From assembly GCA_949935795.1 (NCBI GenBank), contig CATLFX010000001.1, forward strand, positions 1-64,000: a DNA stretch of 64,000 nt. The letters are read 5' to 3'. The first letter of the stretch is position 1. Each line of letters opens with the position of its first letter. Below, piece by piece: positions 52,432 through 61,018 of the stretch. The stretch comes from an uncultured Oscillospiraceae bacterium (GTDB lineage: Bacteria; Bacillota; Clostridia; Oscillospirales; Oscillospiraceae). A model generated the notes under the pieces. The model saw only the letters and a program-made list of their open reading frames with translations, did no database searches and had not been told where the DNA came from. Both the position numbers and the translations under genes were made by a program.

Positions 52432-53865
52432 ATGAGCATCAAGTTTGGTACCGGGGGCTGGCGGGCCATCATCGGGGACGGGTTCACCAAGGCCAACGTC
52501 CAGCGGCTGGCCGCCGCCCTGGCCCGGAAGATGCAGGATGAGGGCGTGGCCCAGCGGGGCTTCCTCATCGGCTATGACCGGCGGTTTTTGTCCCAGGAGG
52601 CCGCCCACTGGGCCGCCGAGGTGATGGCCGGGGCCGGTGTGCCCTGCATGGTGGTGGAGCGGGAGGCTCCAACTCCCCTGATTATGTTCGCCGTGAAATA
52701 CTACGAGCTGTCCTACGGCATGGCGGTGACCGCCAGCCACAACCCGGCGCTGTACAACGGGGTGAAGGTGTTCACCCGGGGCGGCCGGGACGCCGACGAG
52801 GACGTGACGGCCAGCATTGAGCAGTACATCACCGCCCTGCCGGACAGCCCCTACCCGGTGGCGCCCTATGAGACGGGGGTGCGCACGGGACAGATTCAGA
52901 TCATCGACCCCATGAACCCCTACATCGACTCCATTATCCGGTCGGTGAATATGGACGCCATCCGCTCCCGGGGGCTGAAGGTGGTGCTGGACCCCATGTT
53001 CGGGGTGTCCAAGACAGCGCTGAGCACCATCCTCATCACCGCCCGGTGTGACGTGGACGTGATCCACGAACGGCGGGACGCCCTGTTCGGCGGGCGGCTT
53101 CCCGCGCCCAACAGCAAGACCCTCATCGGCCTCCAGTCCTTTGTGGAGGAGAACGGCTGCGACATCGGCATCGCCACCGACGGCGACGCCGACCGGCTGG
53201 GGGTCATCGACGACCGGGGGGAGTTTCTGCACCCCAACAAGATCCTGGTGCTGCTGTACTACTACCTGCTGCGGTACAAGGGATGGCACGGGGCGGCGGT
53301 GCGCAACATCGCCACCACCCACCTGCTGGACGCCATCGCGGCGGAGTTCGGCGAGACCTGCTACGAGGTGCCGGTGGGCTTCAAGCACGTGTCGGGCAAA
53401 ATGCTGGAGACCGGCGCGGTGATCGGTGGGGAGAGCTCCGGCGGCCTGACGGTCCGGGGTCATATCCAGGGCAAGGACGGCATCTACGCCGCCTCCCTGC
53501 TGGTGGAAATGCTGGCCACCACCGGGCGCAGGCTGTCCGAGCTCTACCAGGAGATCACGGACCGCTATGGCGCTTTCGAGATGGTGGAGCGGGGATACCG
53601 TTTCTCCCAGGAGGAGAAAGCGCGCATCCACCAGCTGGTGATGGAGGACCAGCGCCTGCCTGATTTTGGGCTGGACATCGAGAAGGTGAGCTACGCCGAC
53701 GGCTGTAAGGTGTACTTCAAAAACAGCGGCTGGCTGATCTCCCGCTTCTCCGGTACGGAGCCCCTGCTGCGGGTGTTCTGCGAGATGGATACCGTGGAAC
53801 GGGCGGCGGAGGCCGCCGCCTGTATGGAGCGCTTCCTGGATCTGGAGGGGAGGAACAGCGAATAA
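52432..53865 (+). CDS. alpha-D-phosphohexomutase (phosphoglucomutase / phosphomannomutase family)
   Basis: Moves phosphate between C1 and C6 of a hexose. 477 residues with the four-domain layout: phosphoserine loop AVTASHNPALYNGVKVF (Ser near 102), metal loop TDGDADRLGVIDD (about 248), sugar-binding loop GGESSGGLTVRG (about 330) and C-terminal phosphate loop RFSGTEPLLRVF (about 442). GESSG rather than GEMSG leaves glucose- or mannose-specificity open. As last gene of the second sugar ABC operon it would convert a hexose-1-phosphate into a glycolytic ester. It could also serve products of the GH112 enzyme 27 kb away after uridylyl transfer, but that is speculative. Confidence 0.93.
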   Translation: MSIKFGTGGWRAIIGDGFTKANVQRLAAALARKMQDEGVAQRGFLIGYDRRFLSQEAAHWAAEVMAGAGVPCMVVEREAPTPLIMFAVKYYELSYGMAVTASHNPALYNGVKVFTRGGRDADEDVTASIEQYITALPDSPYPVAPYETGVRTGQIQIIDPMNPYIDSIIRSVNMDAIRSRGLKVVLDPMFGVSKTALSTILITARCDVDVIHERRDALFGGRLPAPNSKTLIGLQSFVEENGCDIGIATDGDADRLGVIDDRGEFLHPNKILVLLYYYLLRYKGWHGAAVRNIATTHLLDAIAAEFGETCYEVPVGFKHVSGKMLETGAVIGGESSGGLTVRGHIQGKDGIYAASLLVEMLATTGRRLSELYQEITDRYGAFEMVERGYRFSQEEKARIHQLVMEDQRLPDFGLDIEKVSYADGCKVYFKNSGWLISRFSGTEPLLRVFCEMDTVERAAEAAACMERFLDLEGRNSE

Positions 53866-53866
53866 C

Positions 53867-53896
53867 AAAGACGGAGGCCGAAAGGCCTCCGTCTTT
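53867..53896. terminator. bidirectional intrinsic terminator
   Basis: aaagacggaggcc / ggcctccgtctttt with a gaaa loop, between convergent genes. Confidence 0.92.
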
Positions 53897-53912
53897 TGGC
53901 TGAGCGCCCGCG

Positions 53913-55313
53913 TCACTCCCCATCGCGGAGGACGGCAGCCCTTTTGCGCCGTGCCGGCCCTGACGCCCTGTGCCCGCCGCGTACCGCGCACTGGTTCCAA
54001 ACCCCACGGCGGTAGAACGCGAAAGAGCACGCCGCGGCGATGGACCATCCAACCGGCCAGGCACACCAGATGCCCGCCGCGCCGAGAGGCGTTTTGGACA
54101 GGAAAACCGCCAGCACCACTCGGATAATCAGGTCGGTGAAGGTGGCGGTCATGAACTTGTCCATCATGCCGGAACCCCGCAGAACGCCGTCCGCCGCCAG
54201 TTTGGCCGAGACGACGAAATAAAATGGGGAGAGAATGCGCAGAAACACGATCCCGGTTTGCAGCGCCTCCGCGGTGGGTTCATCCAGGAACAGGCCCAGG
54301 ACATACCGCCCCCCGAAGAAATACAGCAGCGCCAGGGGAACACTCAGCAGCCACACCAGCTTGAGGCCCGCCCGGAGCCCCTCTTTGATGCGCGGCAGCT
54401 TCTGTGCCCCCAGGTTCTGGGCCGTGTAGTTGGAGATGCCGTTGCCCAGGGTGGTAAAGGAGGTGACGACCAGGTTGTTCAGCTTCACCGCCGCGGAATA
54501 TCCGGCCATCACGCCGGTGCCAAAGCCGTTGATGACCCCCTGAATGATGATGTTGCCCACAGAGATGAAGCTCTGCTGCAGGATGCTGGGAATGGCGATG
54601 ACGGCAATCCGTTTGAGAATGGGGAGGGAAAACAGCTGCGGTTTCCCCTCCGCCTTGACCTCTTTCAGCCGCAGGAACACCACGGCCACAGCCAGCACAC
54701 AACTGATACCCTGGCATAGAAACGTGGCCCAGGCCACGCCCGCCACACCCATCTGAAAAGCGGTGACAAAGAGAATATCCACCGCGATATTGGCGGTGGA
54801 GGAGGCGGCCAGGAAGAAAAACGGGGTGCGGGAGTCCCCCAGGGCGGAAAAAATGCCGGTGGCAATGTTATAGAAAAATACGAAGGGGAGGCCCCAGATG
54901 TAGATGTCCAGGTACAGTTTGGAGTCGGCAAAGGCCTCCGCCGGGGTTCGGATCAGCCTGAGCAGCGCATCGCAGGACAGCATCCCCGCCGCCATGATGG
55001 CGGCGCACAGGACGGCGCTGGCGATACAGGCAGTGGAAACAGCGGTCTTGACTTTTCCGTATTCCTTCGCTCCAAAAAACTGAGAGACAATGACGGAACA
55101 GCCGATGTTGCAGCCGAAAGCGAAGGCGATGAAGATCAGCGTCACCTCATAGCTGTTGCCCACCGAGGCCAGCGCCGTTTCTCCGATGAATTTGCCCGCC
55201 ACCAGGCTGTCCGCGATGTTGTAGAGCTGCTGGAAGATGATGCTCCCAAACAGCGGGAGGCAGAAGCTCCACAGTACCCGGGAGGGTTTCCCCACAGTTA
55301 AGTCCGTATTCAT
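53913..55313 (-). CDS. MATE-family efflux transporter
   Basis: 466 residues with about 12 membrane segments in two similar halves. The N-terminal half has LWSFCLPLFGSIIFQQLYNI and DSLVAGKFIGETALASVGNS, the second half PSILQQSFISVGNIIIQGVI. It exports cationic drugs or metabolites in exchange for sodium or protons. The substrate is unknown. Its gene is divergent from a LysR-type regulator, which is the likely controller. The last 35 residues (RGGHRASGPARRKRAAVLRD) are basic and hydrophilic and unlike the family C-terminus. Confidence 0.93.
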   Translation of the reverse strand: MNTDLTVGKPSRVLWSFCLPLFGSIIFQQLYNIADSLVAGKFIGETALASVGNSYEVTLIFIAFAFGCNIGCSVIVSQFFGAKEYGKVKTAVSTACIASAVLCAAIMAAGMLSCDALLRLIRTPAEAFADSKLYLDIYIWGLPFVFFYNIATGIFSALGDSRTPFFFLAASSTANIAVDILFVTAFQMGVAGVAWATFLCQGISCVLAVAVVFLRLKEVKAEGKPQLFSLPILKRIAVIAIPSILQQSFISVGNIIIQGVINGFGTGVMAGYSAAVKLNNLVVTSFTTLGNGISNYTAQNLGAQKLPRIKEGLRAGLKLVWLLSVPLALLYFFGGRYVLGLFLDEPTAEALQTGIVFLRILSPFYFVVSAKLAADGVLRGSGMMDKFMTATFTDLIIRVVLAVFLSKTPLGAAGIWCAWPVGWSIAAACSFAFYRRGVWNQCAVRGGHRASGPARRKRAAVLRDGE

Positions 55314-55351
55314 AAAGGTCCTTCTTTCATCTTGTTGTGCCGGCGCGCCGG

Positions 55352-55380
55352 TTGACTTTCCGGCGGGTTTTTATTATACT
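55352..55380 (+). promoter_or_regulatory. promoter of the LysR-family gene
   Basis: TTGACT, 17-base spacer, TATACT, about 70 bases before the chosen start codon. LysR operators would be expected around it; the short inverted repeat ccggcgcgccgg lies next to the -35. Confidence 0.65.
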
Positions 55381-55448
55381 GGCTCACAGACATATTGAAA
55401 AATATAAATTTTGCCCCTCTGATATATCAAAATGATATGGTGAACAAC

Positions 55449-56333
55449 ATGAATATCAGCTATGACAGCTACCGGATTTTTTACTATGTGGCCAAATATC
55501 AAAATTTTACCCAGGCGGCTGACCGGCTGATGAACAGCCAGCCCAACGTCACAAGGGCCATAAAGAACTTGGAGGGGGCGCTGGGGTGCCGGCTGTTTCT
55601 CCGCTCCAACCGCGGCGTCCGGCTCACGCCGGAGGGGGAAAAGCTGTACGCCCATATCGCGCCCGCCGTGGAGCACATTCGAGCGGGTGAAGAGGCCGTC
55701 GCGGCGGATCAAAGCCTTCAAAGCGGCATTGTGACCATCGCGGCCAGCGAGATCGCGCTGCGCTGCTGCCTGCTGCCGGTGCTGGGAGAATACCGGCGGA
55801 ACTATCCGGGCGTCCGCATCCGTGTTTCCAACCACTCCACCTCCCAGGCGGTGGCCGCGCTGCGGGACGGCCTGGCCGATTTTGCGGTGGTCACCGCCGC
55901 AGACGGCCTCCCGAAGGGCCTGAGCCAGCGCCGGGTGAAGGACATACAAGAAGTGCCTGTCTGTGGGGAAGCGTTTTCCTTCCTGAAGGGCAGGACGCTG
56001 TCCTTGGAAGAATTGATTCAATATCCGCTCATCGGCCTCGGCCCGGACACCGTGTCGTTCCGGTTTTTCAGCAGATTTTTTTCGCGGCGCCAGCTGCCCT
56101 TCCGCCTGGACATCGAGACCGCTGCGGCGGATCAGATCCTTCCCTTTGTCAGGGAGGGCCTGGGCATCGGTTTCGTGCCGGAGGAATTCCTTCAAGAACA
56201 GCCGTCTTCCGCGCCGGTCCAGGTGCTTTCTTTGGAAGAACCCATACCTAAGCGCTCCATTCTGCTGTTGAACCGGGAGCGGCAGGCTCTGAGCGCCGCA
56301 GCAAGGAAACTGAACCAAATGATGATACCCTGA
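55449..56333 (+). CDS. LysR-family transcriptional regulator
   Basis: 294 residues from the ATG at 55449 (MNISYDSYRIFYYVAKYQNF), chosen because the family helix-turn-helix begins a few residues later; the track start adds 18 residues. The winged helix (1-60) has FTQAADRLMNSQPNVTRAIK and LFLRSNRGVRLTPEG. The effector domain (about 90-290) has GIVTIAASEIALRCCLLPVL and FVREGLGIGFVPEEFL. No strong ribosome binding site. Divergent from the MATE gene, its probable target. Confidence 0.9.
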   Translation: MNISYDSYRIFYYVAKYQNFTQAADRLMNSQPNVTRAIKNLEGALGCRLFLRSNRGVRLTPEGEKLYAHIAPAVEHIRAGEEAVAADQSLQSGIVTIAASEIALRCCLLPVLGEYRRNYPGVRIRVSNHSTSQAVAALRDGLADFAVVTAADGLPKGLSQRRVKDIQEVPVCGEAFSFLKGRTLSLEELIQYPLIGLGPDTVSFRFFSRFFSRRQLPFRLDIETAAADQILPFVREGLGIGFVPEEFLQEQPSSAPVQVLSLEEPIPKRSILLLNRERQALSAAARKLNQMMIP

Positions 56334-56350
56334 CCCAGACGCGGACCTCT

Positions 56351-56389
56351 GAAAGCCCGGCCTCCCAAAATCGGGAAGCCGGGCTTTTC
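56351..56389 (+). terminator. intrinsic terminator after the LysR-family gene
   Basis: gaaagcccggcctccc / gggaagccgggcttttc. Confidence 0.88.
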
Positions 56390-56509
56390 AAAGAGTGCAG
56401 GTCATTGATTCCCATCTCCCCATTGACATGCCGCATCAGAATTGGCCGCTTTTTGGGGATAAAAAGCGGGCGGCCGGGCCTGGGGCAAACCGCGATTTTC
56501 CGTTAGGGC

Positions 56510-56539
56510 TTTACAACCATGCCGTGGACGCGCTATAAT
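56510..56539 (+). promoter_or_regulatory. promoter of the methyltransferase-like / nuclease locus
   Basis: TTTACA, 18-base spacer, TATAAT, 37 bases before the start codon. Confidence 0.65.
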
Positions 56540-56576
56540 TCAATCGACGGCATTAGACAGGGAGGAGGGCTGAAAT

Positions 56577-57389
56577 ATGATGGACCGCGCCACGGCGGTT
56601 ATCATGAACGCGGGGCTGGGCGACCTGACCCTTGGCTTAACGCAGGAGGGATTCCGGGTCGAAGCCATCTATGAGGAGGACGCGGAGGCGGCGTTCATCC
56701 ACCAAACCAACTTTGATATTCCCATCAGCCTGTGCCTCCCCCAGGGAGAAGCTGTCCAGGAGGTTCCCCAGGCGGACCTGCTGGCGGCAAGACTCAACCT
56801 GTTCCTTGGACATCGGGCGGAGCCCTCCCCCTCGCTGTGCAGCTTTTTGGAGGTGCTGCACCGCCGCAGGCCCCGGGCTTTTATGGCCCTTCTCGGCCTG
56901 AGCTCCACAACGGGGGACCATTTCAAACTGCTGATGGATGAGACCGCCAAAATCGGATACTGTACGAGCTGGAGCGTCGCGGATACAGCCAAAATAACGG
57001 GCTTCCCCGTTCGGGAGCGCAAAGCTGTTTTAGTTGGAGTTTTGGAACCCGGTGAAAAGGTCTCTGATTTTCAATGGCGCGAAGCTTCTGCGGCCAGCCC
57101 GCCGGATTTGTTCCTTCAGGCAGGCCGGCAGGTTGACCCCTGGTATTTTCAAGTCAGGCACAGCGAGGGTATCCCCTTGCGGGAGGACGTCCGGTTCTAC
57201 TGCTGGAAAGATCACGGCTACGTGGGAACAGACCGGGTAGGCTGGAATCATTGGAATATCCCGCTGGTCCGGGACGGCGACGCCCTGCGAAAAATTACCC
57301 ACCGCGAAATTGCTAATTTGAAGGGCTTTTCCAGCGATTATATTCTCCCGGAGGGCAAAAAAAGCCAGCTATACAGAAAATTGATGTAA
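56577..57389 (+). CDS. degenerate C5-cytosine DNA methyltransferase-like protein
   Basis: 270 residues, start after gggaggagggctgaaat. The architecture follows Dcm-type enzymes. Motif I-like NAGLGDLTLGLTQEGFRVEA and acidic EEDAEAAFIHQTNF open the protein. GYCTSWSVADTAKITGFPVR with RERKAVLVGV matches the motif VIII region. ITHREIANLKGFSSDYILPE matches the segment before motif X. The catalytic PC motif is replaced (QADLLAARLN), ENV is absent, and the final GNAV is missing. It therefore should not methylate DNA. The frame stays open past its TAA stop into the nuclease ORF. It may be a decayed restriction-modification enzyme or a repurposed DNA-recognition part. Confidence 0.6.
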   Translation: MMDRATAVIMNAGLGDLTLGLTQEGFRVEAIYEEDAEAAFIHQTNFDIPISLCLPQGEAVQEVPQADLLAARLNLFLGHRAEPSPSLCSFLEVLHRRRPRAFMALLGLSSTTGDHFKLLMDETAKIGYCTSWSVADTAKITGFPVRERKAVLVGVLEPGEKVSDFQWREASAASPPDLFLQAGRQVDPWYFQVRHSEGIPLREDVRFYCWKDHGYVGTDRVGWNHWNIPLVRDGDALRKITHREIANLKGFSSDYILPEGKKSQLYRKLM

Positions 57390-57419
57390 TGGGACGGGCC
57401 GGGACCCCAGCCCGATTTT

Positions 57420-58313
57420 GTGGTGGAGTACAACGGGACGCGCCTGTTGATCGAGACAAAATGCTACAGTACCGTCACCGCCCCGGAGCACAGGCTGGCG
57501 GACGCCTGCGAGGAGCTGCGGCGCGTCAGCGGGGAAGGCTCCCGGGTGCTGGCCGTGGCAAATAAGGTGCCCGCCGAGATCAAAACTCAGTTTTGGAAGG
57601 ACTGCCGCATCCGTGTCTGGGATGTGGCAAACCTGCTGTGGCTGTTCGATGGCCATGACGAGATCAAAAAGGAATTCATTGCTCAGCTGGGTTATTCGGT
57701 GCAGGCCATCAAGCCTGTTCCGCCGTCGTCCAAACTGTTTCAGAAGACTCCGCCCTCGCCCAGGAAATCCGCGCCAGATTGGGCGAAGCGGCTGGCCCAG
57801 ATTGCGCCGGACAAGGACCACGCCGCAGATTTTGAGAAATTCTGCGTGGAGATTTTGAAATCCACGCTGAATGAGTACCTGACACTCTGGAGGACGCAGG
57901 AACGGTCCAACAACGGGTTATACCGGTTTGACCTGTGCTGCAAAATCAAACTGAGCGTGGCGCGGGACATTGACTTTTTCGACACCATCCAGCAGTATTT
58001 CAACACCAAATATATTGTTTTTGAGTTCAAAAATTACAGCAAGCCGATCACCCAGAAAGAGATCTACACCACAGAGAAATATCTGTATGAAAAGGCGCTG
58101 CGAAAGGTCGCGGTCATCATTGCCAGGAAGGGAGCGGACGACCACGCGCAGCAGGCGGCCCGCGGCTGTCTGCGGGAGAGCGGCAAACTGATCCTGTGCC
58201 TGTCCGCTGAGGACCTGTTGAGAATGGCTGACCTGAAAGAGCGCGGGGATCAGGAGCCTGTGGATGTTTTGGGCGCTAAGCTGGACGACCTGCTGATTGA
58301 TTTGGACAAGTAG
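57420..58313 (+). CDS. tandem PD-(D/E)xK nuclease-like protein, same frame as the methyltransferase-like ORF
   Basis: 297 residues if started at GTG 57420, but no ribosome binding site exists there and the frame is open back to the TAA at 57387, where coding sense continues (WDGPGPQPDFVVEYNG). Two nuclease-like cores are visible. The first has PDFVVEYN then LLIETKCYS (D and ExK). The second (about 130-260) has FEKFCVEILKSTLNE, LYRFDLCCKIK and YIVFEFKNYSKPI (D and ExK). The C-terminus is SGKLILCLSAEDLLRMADL. It looks like a restriction-type nuclease of a defence system. It is probably the C-terminal part of one 579-codon gene split by a single stop. Confidence 0.65.
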   Translation: MVEYNGTRLLIETKCYSTVTAPEHRLADACEELRRVSGEGSRVLAVANKVPAEIKTQFWKDCRIRVWDVANLLWLFDGHDEIKKEFIAQLGYSVQAIKPVPPSSKLFQKTPPSPRKSAPDWAKRLAQIAPDKDHAADFEKFCVEILKSTLNEYLTLWRTQERSNNGLYRFDLCCKIKLSVARDIDFFDTIQQYFNTKYIVFEFKNYSKPITQKEIYTTEKYLYEKALRKVAVIIARKGADDHAQQAARGCLRESGKLILCLSAEDLLRMADLKERGDQEPVDVLGAKLDDLLIDLDK

Positions 58314-58370
58314 GGGTACTTTGGGAGGCCATTCACCATCCTTGACAAAATCTGATTTGATTGCGTTTTT

Positions 58371-58565
58371 TTACTGGTTGACATCCTTTCTGATGGCAAT
58401 TGGTTCTTTGTCAAAACGATACTCTGTTCCCCACACCTCCAAAACAATAGGCCCTTTTTGCGTTGTACAAGTGATTTTTACCATCTTCTGGGCTATATCA
58501 ACTTGCAGCAGCTCCCTTTTCCACAATAAGGTGCAGAAATCGCTGATTAAATTTGGTGTGCAAAG
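58371..58565 (-). pseudogene. 3' fragment of an unidentified minus-strand gene
   Basis: On the minus strand one frame reads CTPNLISDFCTLLWKRELLQ, then VDIAQKMVKITCTTQKGPIV and LEVWGTEYRFDKEPIAIRKD before a stop at 58371. Composition and flow look like real protein, but there is no start codon with ribosome binding site before the frame runs into the IS remnant at 58593. I do not recognise it. It may be the tail of a gene cut by the insertion. Confidence 0.35.
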
Positions 58566-58592
58566 AAGGCCAGTGGGTGGTAGAATAGGGGT

Positions 58593-58770
58593 ATGGAAGA
58601 AAAAGGACAGGCGTCGTACCCCAGCGACTTGACCGATGAGCAGTGAGAAGTTATCGCTCCACTGTATACGGGGTTGCGCGGTTGCTCATGGAGTAAACGA
58701 GAATTGACGGATGCTGTACTGTATTGAGAGAGGTTCTGGTGGTACGTTTCCTCTGTTCTAACCGGGTTGA
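58593..58770 (+). pseudogene. 5' remnant of an IS5-family transposase gene
   Basis: The frame from ATG 58593 reads MEEKGQASYPSDLTDEQ, a stop in place of the conserved tryptophan (tgg to tga at 58644), then EVIAPLYTG and SKRELTDAVLY and a second stop. YPSDLTDEQWxxIxPL is the start of IS5/IS402-type transposases. Only about 50 codons remain and the catalytic DDE part is absent. It marks decayed mobile DNA beside the nuclease locus. Confidence 0.75.
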
Positions 58771-58810
58771 AAAACTCCCCGCAAAGCCGTTCTCCGGCTT
58801 TGCGGGGAGT
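58770..58810 (-). terminator. intrinsic terminator of the mrnC-rqcH-paaI operon
   Basis: actccccgcaaagccg / cggctttgcggggagt; the minus strand continues with ttttt. Confidence 0.9.
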
Positions 58811-58814
58811 CAAT

Positions 58815-59258
58815 TCAGCGCCTGATGGCATATATCCCGCTGGCTGTTACCAATATCTCGTCCGGGCGGGCGGCCAGGAATACCTCCGCGCTCATCTGCC
58901 CCGAGGAGGCGCCCACCCGGACCGTGCGGGCGCGAACCCGGACCTCCGCGTCCAGAGGGACAGGCCGGGCATAGTTCAACGTCATGCTGACAGTGGGGGT
59001 AGCCGCCCGTTCGCACTGGGCGGAGCAGGTGACCCCCATGCAGGTGTCCACCAGGGAGGCGGTGACGCCTCCGTGGACGATCCCCAGCGGATTGGACATG
59101 GACGCGTCCGTGTGGCAGGAGAACAGAAGGGACCCGGCGGGGCCGTCCTCCTCCACCAGGGCGATGTCCCTCCCGAACCGGGGCCAGGCATGGGCCGGGG
59201 AGTCAATGCGCTGGGCGATGAATTTCACCGCGCTCTGATACAATTCCTCATGGGTCAT
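58815..59258 (-). CDS. PaaI-type hotdog thioesterase
   Basis: 147 residues, single hotdog domain. The catalytic segment is SNPLGIVHGGVTASLVDTCM (about 55-74), with the typical HGG followed by a central helix; TVSMTLNYARPVPLDAEVRV follows. It hydrolyses acyl-CoA thioesters, usually aromatic or medium-chain; no paa pathway is nearby. Its ATG overlaps the rqcH stop (ATGA), so it is translated from the rqcH message. Confidence 0.9.
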   Translation of the reverse strand: MTHEELYQSAVKFIAQRIDSPAHAWPRFGRDIALVEEDGPAGSLLFSCHTDASMSNPLGIVHGGVTASLVDTCMGVTCSAQCERAATPTVSMTLNYARPVPLDAEVRVRARTVRVGASSGQMSAEVFLAARPDEILVTASGIYAIRR

Positions 59259-61018
59259 GGCCGCGCCTCTCCATTCTTTTTCCCGCCCCGCAGCTGCCGT
59301 ACCAGCTCCTCGCTGGGGGTGACGTACAGGGTGCGGTAGGTGTTGTAGATCACATAGCCCGGCTTGGCCCCGGCGGGCTTTTTCACCACCTTGACGGGGG
59401 TGTAGTCCACCGGCACCTGTCCTGACTCCCGGCCTTGGGAGAACCAGGCCGCCAGCATGGCCGCCTCTGTCAGGGACCGCTCGTCCGGCTCAATGCCGCC
59501 GGTTTTGAGGATCACATGGGAGCCGTGAAGCTTCTGGGCGTGGAGCCACAGGTCCCGCTTGTCCGCGTCCTTGGTGGTCAGCCGGTCGTTCTGGCTGTTG
59601 TTTTTGCCCACCAGGATGGTCAGCCCTGTGCTGGAGCGGAACTCCATGGGCTTGGAGTGGACGACCTTCACCCGGCCCTTGGCGGTCATTTTCCGCTTGT
59701 GCTGTTTGAGGTAGCCGTTGTCCATCAGCTCCTGGCGAATTTCCTGGAGGTCCCTGTCCCCCTCGGACAGAGTAATCATCTGGAGCACGCTGTCCAGATA
59801 GTCCAGCTCCCGGCGGTTCTTCTCCAGCTGGATGGTCAGCATTTCCTCCGCCTTCTGGGCCTTTTTGTAGTCCTTGTAGTACTTGGCGGCGTTCTGCTGG
59901 GGGGTGAGGAGGGGGTCCAGGGAGATGTCAACATCTTTCGCTTCTGGGTCGTAGTAGTTTTGCGCCCGCAGGACGGTCTGGCCCCGGCTCATCTGGTAGA
60001 AGTTGGTGGTGATGATGTCGCCAAACTGGCGCAGCTTCTCCCGGTCCGCCGTTTTAGCCAAATCCCCCTCCTGGTTGACGATCTTCTTGGCCGTCCGGTT
60101 CCGGGCCTGGGTGACAGAGCGGATGAAGTCCTGGCCCCGCTGCTTGACCCGCTCCTGGGCTTCCTTCTGCTCGTAGAAATCGTCCAGCAGGGCGGAAAAG
60201 GTGGGGTAACGCCTCAATTCCACCTTGGGGCCGTACTGAAGGACGGGCATAAAGGTAAAGTCGATGGGTTTGCCCTCTTTAATCAGAACAGTTGGGGTAT
60301 AATCTCCGTTTCGCACCCGGTCCATGAGCTGGCAGAACCGTTCCGCCAGCCCCTCCCGGGTTCCTTCCCCCTGGAATACCAATTCACGGGCAATCAGCGG
60401 CGACAGGCCGTTGAAGGAGTCCAGCAGCCACTTGTCCTGCCCGTCCTCCTCGGGGGCGTTGGCCAGGACGTGGGCCCGCAGCTCCTCGGGGGGCATGGCG
60501 GCGGGGTCCAGCCGCCCGGTGGGCTCGGGGAGCTGGTAGTACAGCCCCGGCATGACGGGCCGCTTGACGGACAGGTCCCCGTCGGCCCGGCGCATACAGT
60601 CGGTGACCCGGCCCGCGCCGTCCAGCATGATGAGGTTGGACTTGCGGCCGATGCACTCCAGCACCAGGCGGCGCTCCACCCGGTCGCCCAGCTCGTCCAG
60701 GGTCTCGAAGCGGAAGTCCAGCAGCCGCTCCATGGAGGGCTGGGTGAGCTCCAACAGCCGGGCCCCGGTGAAGTGCTTGCGCAGCAGCATGCAGAACATG
60801 GGGGGCGTCTCCGGGTTTTCCCGGGGGACTTTTGTCAGCTGGGCCCTGGGGTGGGCGGGGCTGGCGGAGAGGAGCAGCCGCACGTTGTCCCGGCCCGCCC
60901 GCATGTGGAGCACCGCCTCGTCCCGGGCGGGCTGGTAGAGCTTATCCACCTTTCCGCCCACCAGGGTCTGCCGCAGCTCACCGGCCAGGGCGGTCATGAA
61001 AATGGCATCAAAAGGCAT
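59255..61018 (-). CDS. rqcH: RqcH, NFACT-family ribosome quality control factor
   Basis: Binds 50S subunits with stalled peptidyl-tRNA and recruits tRNA-Ala to add C-terminal alanine tails that mark the chain for degradation. Formerly called fibronectin-binding protein FbpA. 587 residues. The NFACT-N domain starts MPFDAIFMTALAGELRQTLV and has IGRKSNLIMLD. A central helix-hairpin-helix and coiled-coil follow (about 290-430). The NFACT-R domain has FRSSTGLTILVGKNNSQNDR and DLWLHAQKLHGSHVIL. It is encoded between mrnC and paaI, overlapping both. Confidence 0.94.
   Translation of the reverse strand: MPFDAIFMTALAGELRQTLVGGKVDKLYQPARDEAVLHMRAGRDNVRLLLSASPAHPRAQLTKVPRENPETPPMFCMLLRKHFTGARLLELTQPSMERLLDFRFETLDELGDRVERRLVLECIGRKSNLIMLDGAGRVTDCMRRADGDLSVKRPVMPGLYYQLPEPTGRLDPAAMPPEELRAHVLANAPEEDGQDKWLLDSFNGLSPLIARELVFQGEGTREGLAERFCQLMDRVRNGDYTPTVLIKEGKPIDFTFMPVLQYGPKVELRRYPTFSALLDDFYEQKEAQERVKQRGQDFIRSVTQARNRTAKKIVNQEGDLAKTADREKLRQFGDIITTNFYQMSRGQTVLRAQNYYDPEAKDVDISLDPLLTPQQNAAKYYKDYKKAQKAEEMLTIQLEKNRRELDYLDSVLQMITLSEGDRDLQEIRQELMDNGYLKQHKRKMTAKGRVKVVHSKPMEFRSSTGLTILVGKNNSQNDRLTTKDADKRDLWLHAQKLHGSHVILKTGGIEPDERSLTEAAMLAAWFSQGRESGQVPVDYTPVKVVKKPAGAKPGYVIYNTYRTLYVTPSEELVRQLRGGKKNGEARP

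Noticed and set aside
58297-58632. 111-aa plus-strand ORF downstream of the nuclease
   Set aside because: It overlaps the end of the nuclease ORF, has no ribosome binding site, and runs opposite the more protein-like minus-strand fragment.
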